A stretch of 64,000 nucleotides of DNA from Parapedobacter pyrenivorans (GTDB lineage: Bacteria > Bacteroidota > Bacteroidia > Sphingobacteriales > Sphingobacteriaceae): assembly GCF_014636865.1 (NCBI RefSeq), contig NZ_BMER01000001.1:124001-188000 (forward strand), read 5' to 3'. Shown piece after piece: positions 58,523 through 64,000 of the stretch (its first letter is position 1; each line of letters opens with the position of its first letter). Both the position numbers and the translations under genes were made by a program. The notes under the pieces were generated by a model. That model did no database searches and had not been told where the DNA came from. It saw only the letters and a list, made by a program, of their open reading frames with translations.

Positions 58523-58699
58523 TTATTTTAAAGCCATTTTAGTGGTTGTGGTGGTGGTGCTGATGGTCATGCCGCTGATGGTATCCCCATCACCCCAAAA
58601 ACCATCACCTTCCCGTAGGGCGCGGTGGTCGGCGCTGCAAAGTGTTTCTTTTTCAAGTTTCAGAAACTTGTCGAGCAGTTCATTACTGAATCTTTTCAT
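58523..58699 (-). CDS. Candidate RiPP precursor peptide with Thr-rich, Cys-free core (58 residues)
   Basis: This frame runs from ATG 58699 to TAA 58525-58523. The leader-like half reads MKRFSNELLDKFLKLEKETL, and its FLKLEKETL resembles the L-x-L-x-K-E-T-I leader motif of Bacteroidota class I lanthipeptides. The rest is Gly/Asp-rich (residues 31-39) and then Ser/Thr-rich: Thr40, Ser42, Thr45, Ser47 and six Thr at 48-53, ending KMALK. The only Cys is residue 21, inside the leader. Thr codons vary (ACC, ACA, ACT), so this is not a simple DNA repeat. Position directly upstream of the receiver and lanB genes makes it the natural LanB substrate. Maturation is unproven. Confidence 0.78.
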   Translation of the reverse strand: MKRFSNELLDKFLKLEKETLCSADHRALREGDGFWGDGDTISGMTISTTTTTTKMALK

Positions 58700-58749
58700 G
58701 GCATCAGAATTTAGTTAGCTGTCAAAATCGACAAGGCGAAACTACATCA

Positions 58750-58782
58750 TGAAAATACATTTGGCAAAACTTTGCAACCAAA
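58750..58782 (-). promoter_or_regulatory. Weak candidate promoter of the peptide-lanB operon
   Basis: On the minus strand TTTG (58782-58779), 21 bp, then TATTTTCA (58757-58750), a partial TAnnTTTG. The segment 58760-58782 has TTTGG...CCAAA ends, an imperfect palindrome. The remaining part of 58700-58935 shows nothing else clear. Confidence 0.25.
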
Positions 58783-58935
58783 CGAAGGACTAAGCCTACC
58801 AAACAAGGAATAGCGTCAACAATCGAGGGGGCAAGCAAAACCCCTTCAACGTCATTCTTTTCATGCCAATAAGAACTCGGGGCGAGAATCTACCCCAGAA
58901 AGGGAAATGAACTTTATAATAAATTAAGGCCGTAT

Positions 58936-60021
58936 CTATTCAGTATCACAGCCATCCGGTCGTTTGCTCAGTTCATATACGCCATTCAATTGGTTTCCAG
59001 CCAATAGGAGTAGCGACTGATTATAAACAACCAGTGAAGAGGCATGGGTCTTAGGACCATTGGCTTTTTTCGCTAAAGCCAGCCATTTCCCATCTCCTCC
59101 CATATAACAAACATCATTCTTATTATAAGCATCTGTTATTGATCCGGAAATCACCGAATTGCCTCCGATAAGCCAAAGCTTGTCATCGAATATGATTGTA
59201 TTGGGATATTGCACGCCGTCAATGGGAATGGGTTGCGCCTTACTCCAATTGATTCCATCTTCGGTACTGTATACCTCCCGGCTATAGTCGAAATCAGACA
59301 GCTCTCCATCTCCATACCAACCTCCCGACACCTGATAAATACGATCGTTAAAAACGCTCATCGTCCCAACAAGATTCTTGCCCATATGTTTGAGGGAGTC
59401 GGCAAGGCACCGCCAGGTAACCCCCTTATCTTCGGACACGTAAATATCTGTTTTTCCCGACTTGAAATCAGGCAGACCTTGTCCGCCGCCAACGAAGAAA
59501 CGCCCCTTGTACTCGACGCCTGCCATCAGCATCCTATTGCCGAAAGGGGATTTATCAGAAATCAATTGCCAATTCATCAGATCTTTCGACCTCCAGACTT
59601 CCGCCCGTTCAGCTTCACTGTTATATTGATCTCCACCGATGACATAGACATATCCATCGTCCGAATCTATACATACAAACGTATGCCGGGGTGCGAACGC
59701 AGCTTTCGAAAACAATGTCCAATTCCTTCCACCATCCCCACTCTTCCATATTTCATTGGTTGTAGCATGAAATGGCGGTGCAAAAGCCCTCGGATTCCAG
59801 CCCCCGATAAGAAATAACTCATCGCCGCGTGCAATCGCAGCGATCCCATCCCGCCATTGCGGAAAAATGCTATCCGACAACAATGTCCATTGAAATTCCT
59901 CACAAGGCCGCTGCGAAATCTCAACCTTTTCATTAAACCGCTTATCGACGAAAGATCGCTCGGATAATCCCAGAAAAAACGGAAGGAAACCGATAAGTAC
60001 TATCAATAAATTTATACTCAT
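58936..60021 (-). CDS. Secreted Kelch/BNR-type beta-propeller protein
   Basis: The 361-residue protein has an N-terminal signal peptide (to about residue 19). It has five or six propeller-like repeats, seen as ELFLIGGWN, YVYVIGGDQYN, RFFVGGGQGL, RIYQVSGGWYG and KLWLIGGNS, each about 50-60 residues apart. Interspersed Asp-box-like stretches (SGDGGRNWTLF, SEDKGVTWRCL, STEDGINWSK) recall sialidase folds. It overlaps the upstream glycosidase-like gene by 4 bp (ATGA). Binding or hydrolysis of a sugar is possible; no catalytic residues can be assigned. Confidence 0.8.
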   Translation of the reverse strand: MSINLLIVLIGFLPFFLGLSERSFVDKRFNEKVEISQRPCEEFQWTLLSDSIFPQWRDGIAAIARGDELFLIGGWNPRAFAPPFHATTNEIWKSGDGGRNWTLFSKAAFAPRHTFVCIDSDDGYVYVIGGDQYNSEAERAEVWRSKDLMNWQLISDKSPFGNRMLMAGVEYKGRFFVGGGQGLPDFKSGKTDIYVSEDKGVTWRCLADSLKHMGKNLVGTMSVFNDRIYQVSGGWYGDGELSDFDYSREVYSTEDGINWSKAQPIPIDGVQYPNTIIFDDKLWLIGGNSVISGSITDAYNKNDVCYMGGDGKWLALAKKANGPKTHASSLVVYNQSLLLLAGNQLNGVYELSKRPDGCDTE

Positions 60022-62861
60022 TTATAAAAAGCCGTTAGCTGGAGAGTTCCCCTCTTGCCGGTAAGATCGATGGTTTCTTGATCTGCATCAAAGGCGCGGT
60101 GTACCTTACCATTGAGTTCGACCTTTTCAATTCGTCGTTTGCCGGGTGTACGCAGGCGAATAAAAACTCGTTCCGCTACATCGACCTGACTGGGCATGGT
60201 TACCGCGACATTGATTTTCCCATTATCGATATCCGAGGTGATCAAATAATCCAGTTCTCCAAATAGTGTAGGTGCCTTTTCAACCTTAATATGCTTCCCT
60301 TGGGCTAACCAACCGCGCGGCGTTGAATGAGCCAAGTGAAGTTCCACTGGGGCTCCCATTTCTCCTTCTGTTTCGTAAACCAACATCAAGCGCAGCATCA
60401 GCAAAAACCAACTGTTGTTGAAACTTGAGGGGCTTAGATAAGACGTTCTATAATACTCTCCAGGATACGGCCCCACGGTATCCCCTTCTCCCGAAATAAA
60501 TGTATTTCGCGTCATACCGTGCGCCAACTTCGCATACAAAGAGAGCACCAATCGGTCTGGATCATCCATCATGGCTATCACACGACTGATATTCAGCCCG
60601 TATACATTATCCACACCAGTTGTCTTATAGCCGGGCAACCCATCCTTCCGATAATCGCCTATGGCTACCGGGTAATAGTTGAAACGGACCATGCCTAAAA
60701 AAAACGCGCCACAGTTCTTCAAATATTGATAGTATCCCGAGACCAGCTCACGATCTAAAAAACCCGATGCGGCTACATAAGGGAAACATAAATTCCAATA
60801 AGAACCGTATTTGGACGCCGTAATCATCGCATATGGCGCTGGCTTCGCTTTTGTAAACAGTTCCGTCGGCAAAAAAATACTACCATCGGATAATAACGTC
60901 TTACTTTCATTTACCGCACGGAGCAATCGGTTTCGGAGGCTATCCGCCAATGTCACGAAACGGCTGCCAACAGCCGATTGGCTAAGTGATAGCAGGATAG
61001 CGGCCATATCCCGCATACCGCGCCACGCAACCGCCTGATGATGGAGATAAACCAATTTTTCAGGGATGTCCCCGGAAAACGCTTCGGCACTCAATACCCC
61101 ATTTGCAGAAGCCTCCATTTGTGCCTGAAAATCTTCCATAAAACCGATAAATTTCTGCTCATGGCGCCGGATAAATGCGGTATCTTTCGACAGGTGATAG
61201 TATTGAGCGGAATGCGATAACAATTCACCCATTTCCCAGGTTCGGTACCTGCGAAAAGGCACGGAAAGCAATACCTCATGCATGGCCTTCTGACGCTCCA
61301 AGAAACCATATTCCCCCAGTATACGGGCAGCATCATTACCTTCGGGCTGGTACCAGGTTTGATAGGAATTACCAATGCTATAGAGGTAGCCCATAAACAG
61401 GTTCTGGATCAGCAGTCCTTTTTGCGCATTATTCACCCGCTCTTCGGGCACTTCGAATACCGCGCCTTTTGCCAGTTCACCGTCCCAAAACCCCTTCAGT
61501 TCTGCTTTCTCCACGTTATAGTAGCTGGCAGTTGGGTCAAAAGGCACACACTGGGCCGGATTTAGCAGCCTGGCCAGGTAAATCTCCTGATCACCGTGAC
61601 GCAAATCTACGTCATAGACGACTGTATTTCCGCCAGTCAGTTTTCCGCCTTCGGTCAGCATTGCCCGTACCTCGTTACCGACCTTCAACACGTTTCCATT
61701 AAGCGTAAGATCTCTATCTGAGAAATGCAGTCGTACCTTTACGGCATTTACCTCCGCGTTTCTTTTTTGTATAGTCAATTTGACGAAACTAACCAGTTCT
61801 GTTGTAGCGAATGTGTAGTCAGAAAAGGATTCCTGGACATACGTCACTCCCGAATAATCTGTGTAATTATTGACCAATATCGGTTGATAACCATCTTCCA
61901 GGCTTTCCTGGGCAAGCCGGGCCTCGGCAAAGCCAAACCGTTCGCGTCCTTCTGTCCCGACAAAGAAGGTAACTTTTGATCCGGTCGCAACCTGTGAAAT
62001 GACCTGGCTACCATCACCAACGTGCAGGGCAACCGGACCAAAACCGGCATTATTCAAAGGCCGGCCGAACGGCAGATAATATACGCCCGACTCCGTAACG
62101 GCCGTGCCGATGAGTTTCAAAGGAGTAAGGTAACCAGCTATATTTTCGTATGTAGGCCCCTCAGGCAATCGCAATACTTCTTCCCCCAATAAGTCTGTGC
62201 GTGAGTTCAGTGCATCATTTACGGAATTTTCATAGGCCTTAGGCGTCTTCTTCCGTTCGTCCAACATTTCATTGGCCGGCGGATCGCCTTCCCATCGGTC
62301 GAAGACTAATTCATGTGCTAAGTCATAGGCAAGCGGACCATACGTATTATAACCTTCTATTTGGTCTAGATTTTCTGCCGCCTTGGCTAATGATCCGGCA
62401 ACAGTGGCCGGCTCGCCTTTAAATAACTTGAGGTAGTAAACTTGCCCCTTCTCCAAATAAACATCCGTTGCAAACTCAATTTGATGCTTACCCGGTGATT
62501 TTCCCCCCAACGATCCCGTAGCAACCACTGTTCCGTATGGCGATTCACTGGATATCTGGGCTGCAATAAGTCCACTACTTTCTTCGTGTACCCATACATA
62601 TGCCGCTTTCAGCCTAGAGCACCGGGCCTCGAAGCTCGTGATGGCAATGTCATTGTCTCCGTAGATATCCGCAAACTTAGTGGCAGGTGTCGCTGGGGGA
62701 TGCGAAATGACCATGCTGTCGCCCTCGCAAATCGGAGTTTGATGACGGGGGGGCAAATGTGTTCCTCCTGATGCCCACGTTTCGGATACGCAAGCAAACA
62801 GCAACAGTAGATACAATGAACCTATTGTCACTTTTCCTGCAGGGTAAAAGCAGCTGTACAT
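60018..62861 (-). CDS. Secreted glycosidase-like protein of unknown family
   Basis: From ATG 62861 the protein is 947 residues with a signal peptide (TIGSLYLLLLFACVSETWA). Beta-rich segments fill roughly residues 60-480. A helical region of the (alpha/alpha)6 type follows (about 500-830), with SFRRYRTWEMGELL, LHHQAVAWRGMRDMAAILL, ITASKYGSYWNLCFPY and GEYYRTSYLSPSSFNNSWF, typical of six-hairpin glycosidases. A beta module closes the protein. I cannot name the CAZy family or catalytic acids. It is coupled to the propeller gene downstream and lies 16 bp after a DUF1080 gene. Starts farther upstream would overlap that gene. Confidence 0.7.
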   Translation of the reverse strand: MYSCFYPAGKVTIGSLYLLLLFACVSETWASGGTHLPPRHQTPICEGDSMVISHPPATPATKFADIYGDNDIAITSFEARCSRLKAAYVWVHEESSGLIAAQISSESPYGTVVATGSLGGKSPGKHQIEFATDVYLEKGQVYYLKLFKGEPATVAGSLAKAAENLDQIEGYNTYGPLAYDLAHELVFDRWEGDPPANEMLDERKKTPKAYENSVNDALNSRTDLLGEEVLRLPEGPTYENIAGYLTPLKLIGTAVTESGVYYLPFGRPLNNAGFGPVALHVGDGSQVISQVATGSKVTFFVGTEGRERFGFAEARLAQESLEDGYQPILVNNYTDYSGVTYVQESFSDYTFATTELVSFVKLTIQKRNAEVNAVKVRLHFSDRDLTLNGNVLKVGNEVRAMLTEGGKLTGGNTVVYDVDLRHGDQEIYLARLLNPAQCVPFDPTASYYNVEKAELKGFWDGELAKGAVFEVPEERVNNAQKGLLIQNLFMGYLYSIGNSYQTWYQPEGNDAARILGEYGFLERQKAMHEVLLSVPFRRYRTWEMGELLSHSAQYYHLSKDTAFIRRHEQKFIGFMEDFQAQMEASANGVLSAEAFSGDIPEKLVYLHHQAVAWRGMRDMAAILLSLSQSAVGSRFVTLADSLRNRLLRAVNESKTLLSDGSIFLPTELFTKAKPAPYAMITASKYGSYWNLCFPYVAASGFLDRELVSGYYQYLKNCGAFFLGMVRFNYYPVAIGDYRKDGLPGYKTTGVDNVYGLNISRVIAMMDDPDRLVLSLYAKLAHGMTRNTFISGEGDTVGPYPGEYYRTSYLSPSSFNNSWFLLMLRLMLVYETEGEMGAPVELHLAHSTPRGWLAQGKHIKVEKAPTLFGELDYLITSDIDNGKINVAVTMPSQVDVAERVFIRLRTPGKRRIEKVELNGKVHRAFDADQETIDLTGKRGTLQLTAFYK

Positions 62862-62877
62862 CAACGGTATGATCGAA

Positions 62878-63618
62878 TTACAACTCCCTGATACGTATAT
62901 TCCTAAACCATGCGCGGTCGCCATGGTCTTGCAACGCAATCCTGCCGTTGTTCGTTATTTTATAATCTGGGTAGTCCTTCCATTTACCTTCATTCTTTTC
63001 TTTATTCCAATCAGGGGTTCCCTCTGAAAAAGCAACGATTAACGCTCCATTGAGCCAGTGTTCCACATTTCCATCCTTATATACGATCTTGCTCGTGTTC
63101 CACTCACCTACTGGATTCAGCTTCTTCTTCGAATTATCTGCAGGGTTCATCGCATAGTTTGCACCCGCCTCCTGCCACTTTTCTAATTTTGCCCCAAAGC
63201 CGATGTCATCGATCAGTTGATATTCAGGACCAGTTTCATAAGGCGCATTGTATTTGCTATCTTCTACAACGTGGTACATCAGCCCTGAATTCCCTTGTTC
63301 CGAAATTTTCCATTCCCATTCCAACTCAAAATTCCCAAACTCCTCGTCAGTTACAATATCACCACCGATATCGCCACCGCCTGTTTTGCCTAAGCAAGTG
63401 AGCACGCCTTGCTCTACCACCCAATTGTCTACCGTGCCGGGTTTATTAAACCCATGCCACCCGTTTAGCGAAGTCCCATCAAATAAGGAAATCCATTCTC
63501 CCGTCGACTCAGCACCAACATCATTCACGTGTTGGTCGGCGGTTCGGTTACCCGAACCGCAAGCGATCATAAAAACACCCATTAAACCTGCTGCCATAAA
63601 ATACATCATTCTGTCCAT
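62878..63618 (-). CDS. DUF1080 (3-keto-disaccharide hydrolase-type) lipoprotein
   Basis: From ATG 63618 the product is 246 residues with lipobox IACGS (Cys20). The DUF1080 domain shows FDGTSLNGWHGF, NFELEWEWKISEQGNSGLMYHV, GPEYQLIDD, VGEWNTSKIVYKDGNVEHWLNG and ending DHGDRAWFRNIRIREL. Members have a concanavalin-like sandwich, and some hydrolyse 3-keto-glycosides formed by Gfo/Idh-type oxidoreductases. Other ATG codons lie upstream and downstream in the signal region. It is adjacent to a kinase-like gene and a glycosidase-like gene. Confidence 0.88.
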   Translation of the reverse strand: MDRMMYFMAAGLMGVFMIACGSGNRTADQHVNDVGAESTGEWISLFDGTSLNGWHGFNKPGTVDNWVVEQGVLTCLGKTGGGDIGGDIVTDEEFGNFELEWEWKISEQGNSGLMYHVVEDSKYNAPYETGPEYQLIDDIGFGAKLEKWQEAGANYAMNPADNSKKKLNPVGEWNTSKIVYKDGNVEHWLNGALIVAFSEGTPDWNKEKNEGKWKDYPDYKITNNGRIALQDHGDRAWFRNIRIREL

Positions 63619-63680
63619 AATAAAATTGAAATTATTAATGATAAAAACAAACAACGATAAGCCGCTACGCGGTAAAACGC

Positions 63681-64000
63681 TTATAACTCACGGCTATGAT
63701 AACCTGCCAGTTCCTCGATAACCGAAGGCAGTATCCTCCCCATGGTCATACCATGATATGCGGCTTCCTCTTTCAGTATAGTTATAAATCGATGTGCAAT
63801 CGATCCGACACAATTAAAGGTATAGGTTTGGTAATCGGGGTATAAGGCGACCAAACGAGAAAAGAAAGCCCGAAAAGAACTCCCGACCACATCATGTCGA
63901 TAAACCTCATCCATATCCGGTATATCCAGAAACCTAGCAAACCCGGCACAAAATCGGTTCGGCTGTGAGGACTTATATAACAGATCCATGATGTCCTCAG
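63681..64000 (-). CDS. BadF/BadG/BcrA/BcrD-type ATPase, C-terminal part (N-acetylglucosamine-kinase-like), cut by the window edge
   Basis: The readable part is about 106 residues and continues past position 64000, so no start is visible. The end carries the family signature FNCVGSIAHRFITIL followed by GRILPSVIEELAGYH, as in N-acetylglucosamine kinases of Bacteroidota. If so it would phosphorylate a hexosamine and feed NagA/NagB, which lack a kinase in their own cluster. The ATP-binding half is outside the window. Confidence 0.75.
   Translation of the reverse strand, partial: EDIMDLLYKSSQPNRFCAGFARFLDIPDMDEVYRHDVVGSSFRAFFSRLVALYPDYQTYTFNCVGSIAHRFITILKEEAAYHGMTMGRILPSVIEELAGYHSREL

Noticed and set aside
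58449-58718. An 89-codon plus-strand frame over the peptide gene with a valine run
   Set aside because: The valine run is just the antisense of the Thr codons; the minus strand carries a better start, leader-like half and operon position.
58796-58864. A 22-codon minus-strand frame upstream of the peptide, with one Cys and a Pro-Pro
   Set aside because: Too short, no leader motif, and separated from the LanB operon start by about 100 bp with no sign of selection.
1-64000. CRISPR arrays, insertion sequences, prophage or integrase genes
   Set aside because: No spaced direct-repeat array, transposase or integrase motif was seen anywhere in the window.

Overview
The window reads as a chromosomal segment of a Bacteroidota bacterium, most likely family Sphingobacteriaceae. 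The signs are two SusC/SusD pairs, FHS-family sugar permeases, Bacteroidota-type promoters (TTTG / TAnnTTTG), DUF6427, DUF2480 and DUF3109 proteins, and a GC content near 48 percent. A Parapedobacter-like genus is a guess from GC and gene content. All family calls were made by reading the translations; no database search was possible.

Layout. (1) 91-12821: an amino-sugar utilisation locus. A divergent LacI regulator faces susC-susD, a two-domain acetyl-esterase-like hydrolase, a GH109-like (alpha-N-acetylgalactosaminidase family) protein, nagB, an FHS permease and nagA. (2) 12902-31348: a polysaccharide utilisation locus of about 18 kb on the minus strand. An AraC regulator is followed by susC, susD, an FHS (FucP-like) permease, a GH78 alpha-L-rhamnosidase, two tandem paralogous glycosidase-like proteins, a DUF5722-like protein, an alpha/beta hydrolase and an SGNH hydrolase. 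(3) 31551-35227: a divergent three-gene operon of lactonase-like amidohydrolase, Gfo/Idh/MocA dehydrogenase and IlvD/EDD dehydratase, which looks like a non-phosphorylative deoxysugar-acid route. (4) 35316-52816: mostly housekeeping and envelope genes: two LpxH-like phosphatases, LptC, a PpiD/SurA-like foldase, polyprenyl synthase, TerC, M28 and S9 peptidases, a Crp-type regulator, an SMR exporter and RF1. A tRNA-Asp with its own promoter and terminator follows. (5) 53142-58699: a LytS/LytTR two-component pair converging on a compact RiPP locus: an unlisted 58-residue peptide with a Thr-rich, Cys-free C-terminus, then a receiver-only protein, then a full-length class I lanthipeptide dehydratase (LanB). 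(6) 58936-64000: a second minus-strand carbohydrate operon, from a BadF-type N-acetylglucosamine-kinase-like fragment at the right edge to a DUF1080 lipoprotein, a six-hairpin-type glycosidase-like protein and a Kelch/BNR-type propeller.

How the genes fit together. Regions 1, 2 and 6 describe a glycan degrader that takes up oligosaccharides through SusCD, trims them with periplasmic glycosidases and esterases, and imports monosaccharides by H+ symport. Hexosamine catabolism runs through NagA and NagB, with no kinase in that cluster. Deoxysugar (rhamnose or fucose) oxidation is suggested for region 3.

The most novel element is the LanB locus in region 5. The precursor candidate has ten Ser/Thr in fourteen residues near its C-terminus, including six consecutive Thr, and no Cys downstream of its leader. 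No LanC cyclase, transporter or leader peptidase lies nearby. This predicts a linear, dehydrobutyrine-rich product rather than a lanthionine-bridged one.
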